A DNA stretch of 64,000 nucleotides from Ignavibacteriaceae bacterium (GCA_013388525.1 JACAFA010000241.1:67959-131958); one strand, 5' to 3'; positions 26,729-34,624 are shown, counted from the first letter of the stretch. Numbers and translations: made by a program. Notes: generated from the letters alone by a model not told the origin.

Positions 26729-27085
26729 ATGCAAAGAGAAATGTTGAAATCTAAAATTCACCGGGCTACGGTCACACAGGCTGAGCTTTACTATGAAGGA
26801 AGCATTACAGTTGATAAAGATTTACTGGAAGCGGCAAATATTTTACCCTATGAAAAAGTTCAGGTTTTGAATTTTAATAACGGTTCACGGCTTGATACTT
26901 ATACAATTGAAGGAGCTGCTGGCAGCGGAACTATTTGTCTTAATGGTCCTGCAGCAAGATTTGGTTCAGTAGGTGATGAAGTTATTATTGTCAGTTATGT
27001 TCATCTTCCCGAAGAAAATATCAGAAAACATAAACCAAAAGTGGTTCTGGTAGATAAAAAAAATAAAATCACAAAAGTCTTATAA
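26729..27085 (+). CDS. panD: Aspartate 1-decarboxylase
   Basis: A 118-residue pyruvoyl enzyme that makes beta-alanine for pantothenate. Starting at ATG 26729 (AAAGGAA site upstream) gives [20 protein letters not shown] and places the self-cleavage pair Gly24-Ser25 in YYEGSITVD, the same numbering as the E. coli enzyme, which settles the start. [17 protein letters not shown] carries other active-site residues. It is divergent from pabA. Confidence 0.95.
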   Translation: MQREMLKSKIHRATVTQAELYYEGSITVDKDLLEAANILPYEKVQVLNFNNGSRLDTYTIEGAAGSGTICLNGPAARFGSVGDEVIIVSYVHLPEENIRKHKPKVVLVDKKNKITKVL

Positions 27086-27158
27086 AAAATATCGGAAGAA
27101 TTATTGTTGCTTTTTATGTGTTATTTGTATAAAATTGAATAAAATTTCAGGTGATGAT

Positions 27159-27677
27159 TTGAAAAATATCCTATTTGTGATAATATTATTTTCAACAGCG
27201 CTGGTTTATGCTCAATTTAAGGATAGCGGTTTTGAAACTAGCAGTGTTAAGGAAGGAATTGTAACTGAAAACTCACATGCTCTTTTCGGATTTCTCAACT
27301 CTGATGATTTTATAATGCGTCATTCATTCAGTCTGAACTATTCAACATTTGCCGGACAGGGGATGTCATTAACCAGTTATACGAACAGTATGTTTTACAG
27401 ATTGATGAACAATTTAAATGTCCAGTTAGATGTAAGCGTAATGTATTCTCCTTATAGCACACTCGGCGAGCAGTTTCAGAAGGACATTTCCGGGATTTAT
27501 ATTAGCAACGCCGCAATCAATTATCATCCGTGGGATAATTTTTCAGTTCATTTGCAGTACAGAAGCATGCCTTTCGGATATGGGTACTATCATCCATTTT
27601 ACGGATACAGCAATCCATTTAACTTTAGCTCTGGGATAAATGGTTTTCAAAATGAATCACCTTTTGAAAACAAATGA
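27159..27677 (+). CDS. Secreted protein of unknown function, beta-rich
   Basis: About 172 residues. TTG 27159, with AGGTGAT a few bases upstream, gives the signal peptide MKNILFVIILFSTALVYAQ. The mature part is rich in Phe, Tyr, Ser and Asn, with alternating strand patterns (SFSLNYSTFAGQGMSLTSYT, NLNVQLDVSVMYSPYST) and a Gly/Tyr/Pro-rich end. This suggests a small outer-membrane or surface beta-structure. I recognise no family. It lies 22 bases before the LytR_C gene. Confidence 0.5.
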   Translation: MKNILFVIILFSTALVYAQFKDSGFETSSVKEGIVTENSHALFGFLNSDDFIMRHSFSLNYSTFAGQGMSLTSYTNSMFYRLMNNLNVQLDVSVMYSPYSTLGEQFQKDISGIYISNAAINYHPWDNFSVHLQYRSMPFGYGYYHPFYGYSNPFNFSSGINGFQNESPFENK

Positions 27678-27699
27678 AAATAGTGTTTAAACTTATTTA

Positions 27700-28182
27700 G
27701 TGAGGGAAAAGAAAATTTTAACCAGTAAAAAGAAACAAGACTTTTCGAAAAATCTTATCCTTAATATTTCGATTCTCATCCTGATTATCATTAATTCTTT
27801 TTTAGCTTATTCCCTTGTAAAAACTGTATCTTTTAACGATAGCAATGATGATGTTAATTTATTAAAGGACAGTACTAAAGCGAGAATACAAATAGAAGTT
27901 CTTAACGGATGTGGAGTAAGCGGTGTAGCAGAAAAGTTAACTGACTATTTAAGATCAAATAATATTGATGTAGTAAATTTGGGAAATTATCGTTCCTTTG
28001 AAATTGAAAACAGTTTAATAATTAGCAGGAATGAGAAAGTGAAGAATGCAGAAATTGTTGCTGCTGTAGTTGGGTTGGATCATCAAAATATTATTCAGCA
28101 GATTAATCCCGACTATTTACTTGACGTTACTTTCATTCTCGGAAAAGATTATAGAAATTTAATTCCATTAAAAAAGAGGTAG
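27700..28182 (+). CDS. LytR C-terminal-domain membrane protein
   Basis: A 160-residue protein with one N-terminal membrane helix (about 21-41, LILNISILILIIINSFLAYS) and an extracytoplasmic LytR_C domain (about 62-155), opening IQIEVLNGCGVSGVAEKLTD and ending LDVTFILGKDYRNL. The full LytR-CpsA-Psr catalytic domain is absent. It is followed 2 bases later by rsfS, a linkage also seen with LCP-family proteins in other bacteria. The start is GTG 27700. Confidence 0.8.
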   Translation: MREKKILTSKKKQDFSKNLILNISILILIIINSFLAYSLVKTVSFNDSNDDVNLLKDSTKARIQIEVLNGCGVSGVAEKLTDYLRSNNIDVVNLGNYRSFEIENSLIISRNEKVKNAEIVAAVVGLDHQNIIQQINPDYLLDVTFILGKDYRNLIPLKKR

Positions 28183-28184
28183 AA

Positions 28185-28559
28185 TTGAACTCAACAGATT
28201 TAGCTCACCGTATTTCGGATATCATCTTCACAAAAAAAGGTTTCAATGTTTTAGCAATTGATTTACGAAATCTTGTTTCATTTACTGATTACTTTGTGAT
28301 TTGCTCTGCAGATTCAGACACACAGGTTAAAGCAATTGCCGATCAGGTGGACAAAGTTTTATCTGATGAAGGAATCAAATGCTGGCATAAAGAAGGACTG
28401 AGAGCACTGAGCTGGGTTTTGCTGGATTATGTTGATGTGGTCGTTCATATCTTTAAGAAAGAATCTAGAGATTTTTACAATCTCGAAAAACTCTGGGGAG
28501 ATGCACCATCTGAAAAAATGAAAGATCCTTTAGAAAAGACTGCTGTTAAAGCTAAGTGA
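28185..28559 (+). CDS. rsfS: Ribosomal silencing factor RsfS
   Basis: A 124-residue RsfS/Iojap protein. It binds uL14 on the large ribosomal subunit and blocks subunit joining in starved cells. The family core is VLAIDLRNLVSFTDYFVICS, with WVLLDYVDVVVHIFKKESRD and the C-terminal FYNLEKLWGDA. The start is TTG 28185, with no ATG nearby. It is probably in one transcript with the LytR_C gene and argS. Confidence 0.93.
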   Translation: MNSTDLAHRISDIIFTKKGFNVLAIDLRNLVSFTDYFVICSADSDTQVKAIADQVDKVLSDEGIKCWHKEGLRALSWVLLDYVDVVVHIFKKESRDFYNLEKLWGDAPSEKMKDPLEKTAVKAK

Positions 28560-28648
28560 GAGATGTCTTTTTAGAAGAATAGTTTTTTCCGGTCTTCTTC
28601 TTTAATAAGTTTGCATATCAGATTTCATTCATAAATATTCCTTCAGGA

Positions 28649-30277
28649 TTGAAAAAATATCTACAAAAAATATTTAAGGATGCTGTAAACCGGTTACCAT
28701 ATCTTGATGATATTGAACTGTTGTTTGACACTCCTAAAATTGAAACGCACGGTGATCTTTCTACAAACGCTGCAATGCTTCTTTCAAAAAAACTCAAAAG
28801 AAATCCGAGAGAGTTAGCTGCAGAAATAATTTCAAATCTTGAATTGGATAAAAGCGTCATCAGAAAAACAGAAATAGCAGGACCGGGTTTTATCAATTTT
28901 TATTTCAATCCTTCATTCATTGCAGAGATTATTAAAGAGATAAATAAAACTCCGGATATTTTTGGCAGTTCAAAAAAATATCGGGGTAAAAGAGCCAATG
29001 TTGAATTCGTTTCTGCTAATCCAACCGGACCATTAACTGTTGGTCACGGAAGAAATGCGGTGATTGGTGACACAGTTGCAAATCTTCTTGAGTGGATTGG
29101 TTATGAAGTAGACAGAGAATACTATTTCAACAATGCCGGAAGACAAATGCGTGTGCTTGGTGATTCAGTAAGAATCAGATATCTGAATCTTCTCGGCAGG
29201 CAAATAGATTTTCCGGAAGATTATTATCAGGGTGAATATATTATCGATATCGCAAAACGGATTAAGAATGAGTTCGGTGATAAGCTTGTTGATGAACCTG
29301 CTGAAGGAAAATTTAAGGAAATTGCGGAGGTTGAGATTTTTGATGACATAAAGAAAAGCCTGAACCACATTGGCATTAATCATAAAATTTTCTTCAATGA
29401 AAAATCGCTTTATGATGAAGGAAAGATTGATGAGCTTCTGGAAAAGTTTAAAGCTTCAGGATTATCATACGAAAAAGATGGAGCTGTCTGGTTGAAACTT
29501 TCTGAGTTGACAGGCGGGGAAGATAAAGTTATTGTAAAAGCCACTGGCGAACCAACATACCGTTTGCCTGATATTGCTTATCACATAATAAAATATAATC
29601 GCGGTTACGATCTGATGATAGATCTTTTTGGATCAGATCATACAGCTACTTATCCTGATGTGTTGGCTGGTATCAGGGCTTTGGGATATGATGATTCAAA
29701 AGTTAAAGTTCTTATTCACCAGTTTGTAACGATATTGAAAGATGGTGAAGTTGTTAAAATGTCAACACGAAAAGCTAACTATATCACATTAGATGAACTG
29801 ATCGATGAAGTTGGCAGTGATGTTGTGCGATACTTTTTTAATATGCGAAGTATTTCTTCTCATATGAATTTTGATATTGACCTTGCTAAAAAGCAGAGCG
29901 ATGAGAACCCTGTTTTTTATTTGCAATATGCACACGCAAGAATATGCTCGATTATCCGTACAGTTGAATCAGAAAATCTTAAACCTTCAACAGAAAATTT
30001 AATTCTGCTTATTGAAGACGAAGAACAGGTGCTTCTTAAAAAGCTTCATAAGTTTGAAGATGAAGTTTTATACAGTGCAGAAAATTACGAACCGCAAAAA
30101 ATCTGTGCCTATCTTGAAGACCTTGCAGCAGCATTTCATAAGTTTTATACTTTCAGAAGAATACTTGGCAGCGAAAAAAATATTGCTGAAGCAAGGTTGG
30201 CATTAGCAGTTGCTACAAGGACAGTAATTAAGAATGGACTAACTATTCTTGGTGTTTCTGCACCAGAGAAAATGTAA
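28649..30277 (+). CDS. argS: Arginyl-tRNA synthetase
   Basis: A 542-residue class I synthetase that charges tRNA-Arg. The N-terminal Add1 domain (1-110) includes ETHGDLSTNAAMLLSKKL. The HIGH motif is in VSANPTGPLTVGHGRNAV, the KMSKS-equivalent in GEVVKMSTRKANYITLDELI, and the C-terminal DALR anticodon-binding domain ends TRTVIKNGLTILGVSAPEKM. The start is TTG 28649, shortly after AGGA. It is the last host gene before the foreign block at 30397. Confidence 0.96.
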   Translation: MKKYLQKIFKDAVNRLPYLDDIELLFDTPKIETHGDLSTNAAMLLSKKLKRNPRELAAEIISNLELDKSVIRKTEIAGPGFINFYFNPSFIAEIIKEINKTPDIFGSSKKYRGKRANVEFVSANPTGPLTVGHGRNAVIGDTVANLLEWIGYEVDREYYFNNAGRQMRVLGDSVRIRYLNLLGRQIDFPEDYYQGEYIIDIAKRIKNEFGDKLVDEPAEGKFKEIAEVEIFDDIKKSLNHIGINHKIFFNEKSLYDEGKIDELLEKFKASGLSYEKDGAVWLKLSELTGGEDKVIVKATGEPTYRLPDIAYHIIKYNRGYDLMIDLFGSDHTATYPDVLAGIRALGYDDSKVKVLIHQFVTILKDGEVVKMSTRKANYITLDELIDEVGSDVVRYFFNMRSISSHMNFDIDLAKKQSDENPVFYLQYAHARICSIIRTVESENLKPSTENLILLIEDEEQVLLKKLHKFEDEVLYSAENYEPQKICAYLEDLAAAFHKFYTFRRILGSEKNIAEARLALAVATRTVIKNGLTILGVSAPEKM

Positions 30278-30343
30278 AAATCGTATGGCTTACATTTTAA
30301 AGTTACTGCTGCCGTATTGAGAAGTAAAATATTTATTATTTTT

Positions 30344-30382
30344 ATTGCGTTAATACACTTTGATTTTAGGTTATTACGCAAT
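30344..30382. repeat. Hairpin between argS and the inserted block
   Basis: ATTGCGTTAATA (30344-30355) pairs with TTATTACGCAAT (30371-30382) with one bulged base and a 15-base loop. It lies 15 bases before the left boundary of the cassette-like block. It could be the argS terminator (T-run is poor) or a recombination target. Confidence 0.4.
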
Positions 30383-30460
30383 TCGTAAAGAATTATGTTA
30401 GCGGTCAGCATAGAAAGACGACACAGTTATAAAAAGTGACAATTAAATTTAGTTTATCAA

Positions 30461-30841
30461 ATGGCAAAAGTTAACATACAACCCGACTGTGGAAACTCAC
30501 CAAGAAAAGCGTTTTTAAAAGACCTGTATATTTCATTGGCAAATGGCGACATTGATATTTTGAAAACCAACGTTCAAGACAACGTAAATTGGCAAGTTGC
30601 AGGACAATCTCAAGTGACAGGAAAGGAAAATTTTTTAAAAGAAATAGTTGAACACAAATTGTGGAAGGTTAAAGAAATTACCGTTGACACGATAATAACA
30701 CACGGACCAGATGCCTCTGTAAGTGGACAAATAAAAGCAACTGACAATTTTAAATATGCCTTTTGTGACATTTACAAATTTAAGGGTGCAGGTGGGACAA
30801 CAATAAATTCAATAATGACTTTCCTAGTTCGACAAGGTTAA
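30461..30841 (+). CDS. NTF2-like (SnoaL-type) protein
   Basis: A 126-residue protein with the NTF2-like alpha+beta barrel pattern: an N-terminal helix FLKDLYISLANGDIDILKTN, then VNWQVAGQSQVTGKENFLKE and strands ending YAFCDIYKFKGAGG. Members of this fold bind small hydrophobic ligands or act as isomerases and hydrolases; nothing here shows which. Codon use is richer in C-ending codons than argS upstream. It is the only gene of the first cassette-like unit, between GTTAGCGG at 30397 and the palindrome at 30907. Confidence 0.72.
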   Translation: MAKVNIQPDCGNSPRKAFLKDLYISLANGDIDILKTNVQDNVNWQVAGQSQVTGKENFLKEIVEHKLWKVKEITVDTIITHGPDASVSGQIKATDNFKYAFCDIYKFKGAGGTTINSIMTFLVRQG

Positions 30842-30906
30842 CAAATTTGGCGAGAAAAAAAAGTCGGATTTTATGAATCAAAAGAACTTAAGTACAGAAT
30901 GCCGAG

Positions 30907-31041
30907 CCGCTAACAGCAGCTACCCAAAAGTGGCGGTTCAGTGGTTAAATCAAGCTTTGTGCTTCTATTCATGTTCAGTGCAGATTGACAGTTTTGTGCT
31001 CCGTTCACCCGCCCGAACGCAAAGCCCGAAACCGTTAGCGG
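30907..31041. repeat. attC-like palindrome, site 2
   Basis: 135 bases from CCGCTAAC (30907-30914) to GTTAGCGG (31034-31041), which are exact reverse complements. The inner arms (CTACCCAAAAGTGGCGG on the left, CCCGCCCGAACGCAAAGCC on the right) match poorly, unlike site 3. The centre shares GTGCTTCTAT, TTGACAGT and GTGCTCCG with site 3. It ends the NTF2-like unit. An open frame that crosses it is not a gene. Confidence 0.65.
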
Positions 31042-31105
31042 TCATTGTAAACAGACAGCCCCTTCGAGGCAAAATCACAACAGACATTTTAAATTTTTTG
31101 AAAAA

Positions 31106-31140
31106 ATAGTTGCGCAATTAAATAGTTGCGCTTATATTTG
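31106..31140 (+). promoter_or_regulatory. Promoter and direct-repeat operator of the arsR-type operon
   Basis: ATAGTTGCGC occurs twice (31106-31115 and 31122-31131), 16 bases apart centre to centre. TATATTTG (31133-31140) fits the Bacteroidota -7 element, and a TTG at 31110-31112 is 20 bases upstream, fitting the -33 element. The repeats overlap the promoter, as expected for an autorepressing ArsR-family regulator encoded 48 bases downstream. Confidence 0.6.
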
Positions 31141-31165
31141 CAGCCATTTGGTAGCATAAAATAAT

Positions 31166-31203
31166 TTTATGGAATCAAGACGTGTTTATGGAATCAAGAC
31201 GTG
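31166..31203 (+). repeat. 19-bp exact tandem duplication over the arsR-type start codon
   Basis: TTTATGGAATCAAGACGTG is present twice in a row (31166-31184 and 31185-31203). It duplicates the start codon. The first ATG (31169) opens an 11-codon frame ending in TGA that overlaps the true start at 31188. Confidence 0.85.
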
Positions 31204-31514
31204 ACGTATTTCAAGCCATTGCCGACCCGACAAGACGAGCAATTATCATGCTTTTGACCGTTGGAGCTATGACACCCAATGCCATAGCAGAACACTTCGA
31301 CTCTAGCCGACAAGCCATTTCAAAACACCTGCACATACTGGCAGAATGCGAAATCGTAACACAAGAACAAAAAGGCAGAGAAATTCACTACCACTTAAAT
31401 GCTAAAAAAATGGAAGAAGTAGAAAAGTGGCTGGAGCAATTCAAACAAATGATAGCGAAGAAGTTTAATCAATTAGACAATGTATTAGAAAAACTCAAAC
31501 ACAGTAAAAAATGA
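31188..31514 (+). CDS. ArsR-family transcriptional regulator
   Basis: A 108-residue winged-helix repressor. DVFQAIADPTRRAIIMLL is the typical ArsR N-terminus of the SRPBCC-linked subgroup. The recognition helix region is IAEHFDSSRQAISKHLHIL, and the wing is EQKGREIHYHLN. No CxC metal-binding motif is present, so metal sensing is unlikely. It overlaps the next gene by 4 bases (ATGA), giving translational coupling. It probably represses its own operon through the ATAGTTGCGC repeats at 31106-31131. The upstream duplicate ATG at 31169 is out of frame. Confidence 0.9.
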   Translation: MESRRDVFQAIADPTRRAIIMLLTVGAMTPNAIAEHFDSSRQAISKHLHILAECEIVTQEQKGREIHYHLNAKKMEEVEKWLEQFKQMIAKKFNQLDNVLEKLKHSKK

Positions 31515-32494
31515 ATAAAGCCATTTTATTCAACTTTCTGGTTGACAAAGAAAACAAGCAAATCAGGGTAGATCGGTCATTCAACGCTCCCCTCGACTTA
31601 GTTTGGACGGCATGGACAGAAGCCGAAATTCTTGACCAATGGTGGGCACCCAAACCCTGGCGAGCTAAAACCAAGCACATGGACTTTCGTGTAGGTGGCT
31701 ATTGGTTGTATGCTATGGTAGGACCTGAAAACGAAAAGCATTGGTCAAGGGCAGATTATGAGAAAATAATTCCCAAACAATATTTCTCAGCTTACGATGG
31801 CTTTTGTGATGAAGTTGGAAACCTTAATACTGCTATGCCCAGAAACAAATGGGAAAACAACTTTACCGCAAATGGCGACCAAACCCTCGTAAGCATCTTA
31901 TTAACCTTTGATAGTTTAGAAGATATAGAAAAAATTATTGAAATGGGCTTCCAAGAAGGCTTCACCGCTGGACTTGAAAACCTTGACCAATACATCGCTG
32001 CACAATTTTATCTCCGCAAACAAAATAAAACAAACCATATGGCACGAGTTAGCACGTATCTCAATTTTCAAGGCAAAACAGAAGAAGCCTTTAATTTTTA
32101 CAAAAAAGTATTCAAATCTGAATTCATTAACGGTATTCAACGCTTTGGCGACTTGCCCGCAGACCCGAACCAACCTCCCATTGCCGATGCTGTGAAAAAT
32201 ATGGTTTTACACATAGAGCTACCTATCATAGGGGGACATCTGTTAATGGGAACAGATGCTCCAAAAGAAATGGGATTTACTGTTACGCAAGGCAACAATA
32301 TGCACATCCAAATCGAACCTGAATCACGAGAGGAAGCTAAGCGATTGTTTGACGAACTCTCAGTAGGCGGAAATATTGTGCAACCCATTCAAGATATGTT
32401 TTGGGGAGCGTATTACGGAAGCTTCACCGATAAGTTTGGTATCAATTGGATGATAAACTATCACGGGAATGACAATCTCCCAAAAAAAACTTAA
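31511..32494 (+). CDS. SRPBCC (AHSA1) and VOC (PhnB-like) fusion protein
   Basis: A 327-residue protein made of two domains that are usually separate. Residues 1-165 are an AHSA1-type SRPBCC domain (VDRSFNAPLDLVWTAWTEAE, LDQWWAPKPWRAKT, FRVGGYWLYAMVGPE). Residues about 177-320 are a PhnB-like VOC domain beginning MARVSTYLNFQGKTEEAFNF and ending FGINWMINYH. The linker LRKQNKTNHM contains the ATG (32039) that would normally start a free VOC protein. A TAA at 32026-32028 lies one base out of frame, so a one-base change could have fused or could split the two. Both folds bind small molecules; the substrate is unknown. Confidence 0.8.
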   Translation: MNKAILFNFLVDKENKQIRVDRSFNAPLDLVWTAWTEAEILDQWWAPKPWRAKTKHMDFRVGGYWLYAMVGPENEKHWSRADYEKIIPKQYFSAYDGFCDEVGNLNTAMPRNKWENNFTANGDQTLVSILLTFDSLEDIEKIIEMGFQEGFTAGLENLDQYIAAQFYLRKQNKTNHMARVSTYLNFQGKTEEAFNFYKKVFKSEFINGIQRFGDLPADPNQPPIADAVKNMVLHIELPIIGGHLLMGTDAPKEMGFTVTQGNNMHIQIEPESREEAKRLFDELSVGGNIVQPIQDMFWGAYYGSFTDKFGINWMINYHGNDNLPKKT

Positions 32495-32515
32495 CACAAT
32501 TAAAATTAAATAAAT

Positions 32516-32932
32516 ATGAATACAACAAAAATTACCATTAAAGCCGAAGTATTGGCTAACAGACAAAAGGTTTGGGACTACTACACCCAGCCCGAACATA
32601 TTACAAAATGGAATTTTGCAAATGATGATTGGTGTTGTCCCTCTGCTTCAAACGACTTACAAGTTGGCGGTAAATATATAGCACGAATGGAAGCCAAAGA
32701 CGGTAGTTTTGGTTTTGATTTTGAAGCAACCTATAACGAAATTGTTGAAGGTGAATATTTCACCTATACAATGCCTGACAACCGTGTGGTGAATGTAATT
32801 TTTAAAGAACTTGAGTATAGCACGGAAGTAACAGTAACTTTTGATGCAGAAACTGAAAACTCACTTGAGATGCAGCAACAAGGATGGCAATCTATTCTTA
32901 ATAACTTTAAAAAATACACCGAAGAAGCATGA
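32516..32932 (+). CDS. SRPBCC (AHSA1-type) domain protein
   Basis: A 138-residue single-domain protein of the START/Bet v1-like fold. Signature segments are KITIKAEVLANRQKVWDYYT, EHITKWNFANDDWCCPSASN and the C-terminal helix NSLEMQQQGWQSILNNFKKY. It forms a hydrophobic ligand cavity; the ligand is unknown. It overlaps the next gene by 4 bases (ATGA), so the run from arsR on is a compact operon. Confidence 0.85.
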   Translation: MNTTKITIKAEVLANRQKVWDYYTQPEHITKWNFANDDWCCPSASNDLQVGGKYIARMEAKDGSFGFDFEATYNEIVEGEYFTYTMPDNRVVNVIFKELEYSTEVTVTFDAETENSLEMQQQGWQSILNNFKKYTEEA

Positions 32933-33318
32933 TGGATAGTAATGCCAAAGAAATCCGGTCTGTTATTGACCATTGGGTTAAATCCATACAACAGAAAAAT
33001 ATGGATGGAATTCTTCAAAACCACTCACCAGATATTCTCATGTTTGATGTACCTGTTCCCTTGCAATCAAAAGGCTTTAATGAATACAGGGAAACATGGA
33101 ATTTGTTTTTTCAATACAGCAGCGGAGGAAAAGAATCATTTCAATTGGAAGAATTGCAAATTACGGCAAGCGATACAGTAGCTTTTTGTACCGCACTTAT
33201 AAAACTATCCAATAGCGCTAAGCCACAATGCAGACTTACCATCGGGCTTAAGAAAATGAATAATCAATGGATGATTGTCCATGAACATCATTCCGCACCA
33301 CATGAACTAAGTGAATAA
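32929..33318 (+). CDS. SnoaL/NTF2-like protein
   Basis: A 129-residue NTF2-like protein. The typical opening is IRSVIDHWVKSIQQKNMDGI, with FDVPVPLQSKGFNEYRETWN and a terminal WMIVHEHHSAPHEL, which fits the YybH/SgcJ-like subgroup often annotated as ketosteroid isomerase-like. It is coupled by a 4-base overlap to the SRPBCC gene upstream. Confidence 0.85.
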   Translation: MMDSNAKEIRSVIDHWVKSIQQKNMDGILQNHSPDILMFDVPVPLQSKGFNEYRETWNLFFQYSSGGKESFQLEELQITASDTVAFCTALIKLSNSAKPQCRLTIGLKKMNNQWMIVHEHHSAPHELSE

Positions 33319-33335
33319 CTAAAAAGGAAAATACT

Positions 33336-33881
33336 ATGCAAAAATCAATCACAACTTGTTTGACATTCTCGAAAAACGCAGAAGAAGCGATTCGCTTTTA
33401 TATTGAAATTTTCAACCGGGCTTTTGGCTCATCAAAAGGCGAATCAAAAATTCTTAAAATCACTCACTTTGGGGAAGATGAATTAAAAGACCTGCTAAAT
33501 GTGCCGGATGTACCGAAAGACATGATGCCCGGACCAGTTGGTTCAGTAAAAACGATTCGTTTTCTACTCAACGGTCAAGAATTCATAGCTATAAATGGCG
33601 GTGGCTATTTTGGAAAGTTTCATGAAAGCATGTCGCTTTATGTATGCTGCGATAATCAACAACAGATAGACACATTGTATGATGCACTTGCAGTAAACGG
33701 TGAGTTGCAGCCCTGTGGTTGGGTAAAAGACAGATTTGGTATTTCATGGCAAATTACACCCAACTTCCTGTGGGACATGGACGAAGATGATGATAAAATC
33801 CGTTCTCAAAAAGTAATGAAAGCTTTATATGGCATGAACAAAATTAACATTGAAAAAATTAAGGAAGTTTGGAACTCATAA
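33336..33881 (+). CDS. VOC-superfamily protein (PhnB/3-dmu-9_3-mt type)
   Basis: A 181-residue protein. The opening ITTCLTFSKNAEEAIRFYIE, the GQEFIAINGGGYFGKFHESM segment and GWVKDRFGISWQITPNFLWD identify the PhnB-like VOC family, often labelled 3-demethylubiquinone-9 3-methyltransferase domain although methyltransferase activity is not expected. It ends the arsR-type operon; the palindrome at 33926 follows. Confidence 0.85.
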   Translation: MQKSITTCLTFSKNAEEAIRFYIEIFNRAFGSSKGESKILKITHFGEDELKDLLNVPDVPKDMMPGPVGSVKTIRFLLNGQEFIAINGGGYFGKFHESMSLYVCCDNQQQIDTLYDALAVNGELQPCGWVKDRFGISWQITPNFLWDMDEDDDKIRSQKVMKALYGMNKINIEKIKEVWNS

Positions 33882-33925
33882 TACATTGATTGAAAGTAAA
33901 ACAAATTGAAAAGAAGAACAACGAA

Positions 33926-34059
33926 CCGCTAACAACGTGTTGCCGCAATTGGCAGTGACGTGCAAAATTGAAGCTGAGTGCTACTATCAAACTTTTGTGC
34001 AGGTTGACAGTGAGGTGCTCCGAAATCGCCAACTGCGGCAACACGCAAACCGTTAGCAG
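33926..34059. repeat. attC-like palindrome, site 3
   Basis: 134 bases from CCGCTAAC (33926-33933) to GTTAGCAG (34052-34059). Inner arms CGTGTTGCCGCAATTGGC (33936-33953) and GCCAACTGCGGCAACACG (34028-34045) pair at 17 of 18 positions. The unpaired centre has GTGCTACTAT, TTGACAGT and GTGCTCCG, shared with site 2. The size and two-level arms resemble integron attC sites, although the centre is more conserved than usual for attC. Confidence 0.7.
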
Positions 34060-34134
34060 TCATTGCAGGACATCGCACCAAAAAGAATTTGTGGACAGAA
34101 ATGAAACTGACTATTCAAGTAAAAAAGTGAAAAT

Positions 34135-34560
34135 ATGAACCTAGAAGAGCAAACAAAAAAATACATTGCCAGTTTACCCGAACCCAAACGTTCAGACATT
34201 GAAGTTTTGCACAAACACATACTGAAAGTATTGCCAAAATGTAAATTATGGTTCTTAGACGGTAAAGACGAGAAAGGAAAAATTGTTTCCAATCCTCAAA
34301 TAGGGTATGGACTTCAAACCATAAAATATGCAGATGGAAAAACTAAAGAATTTTATCAAATTGGCATTAGTGCAAATACAACTGGAATCTCTGTCTATAT
34401 CCTTGGTATCAATGATAAGACATACTTAGCTAAAACGTTTGGAAAAAAAATAGGCATGGCGAGCGTGAGTGGATATTGCATTAAGTTCAAAACTTTAAAA
34501 GATATAAACGTTGATATACTTGAAGCGGCAATACGAGATGGTGTTGAGAAGACAACATAA
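34135..34560 (+). CDS. DUF1801-family protein
   Basis: A 141-residue protein of the DUF1801 (YdhG-like) family. The N-terminal helix pair KKYIASLPEPKRSDIEVLHK is followed by WFLDGKDEKGKIVSNPQIGY and a strand-rich end with FYQIGISANTTGISVYILGI. No biochemical function is established for the family. It is the sole gene of the third cassette-like unit and is followed by a truncated palindrome at 34625. Confidence 0.8.
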   Translation: MNLEEQTKKYIASLPEPKRSDIEVLHKHILKVLPKCKLWFLDGKDEKGKIVSNPQIGYGLQTIKYADGKTKEFYQIGISANTTGISVYILGINDKTYLAKTFGKKIGMASVSGYCIKFKTLKDINVDILEAAIRDGVEKTT

Positions 34561-34624
34561 TCGACAATGATTAAGTAAGTGTATGAAAATGGCAAGCAAT
34601 GACAATAAACGAAAAAACAACGAA

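Noticed and set aside
30873..31109. Open reading frame of 78 codons after the NTF2-like gene
   Set aside because: It runs through the attC-like palindrome and promoter region, has no family similarity, and its composition follows the repeat.
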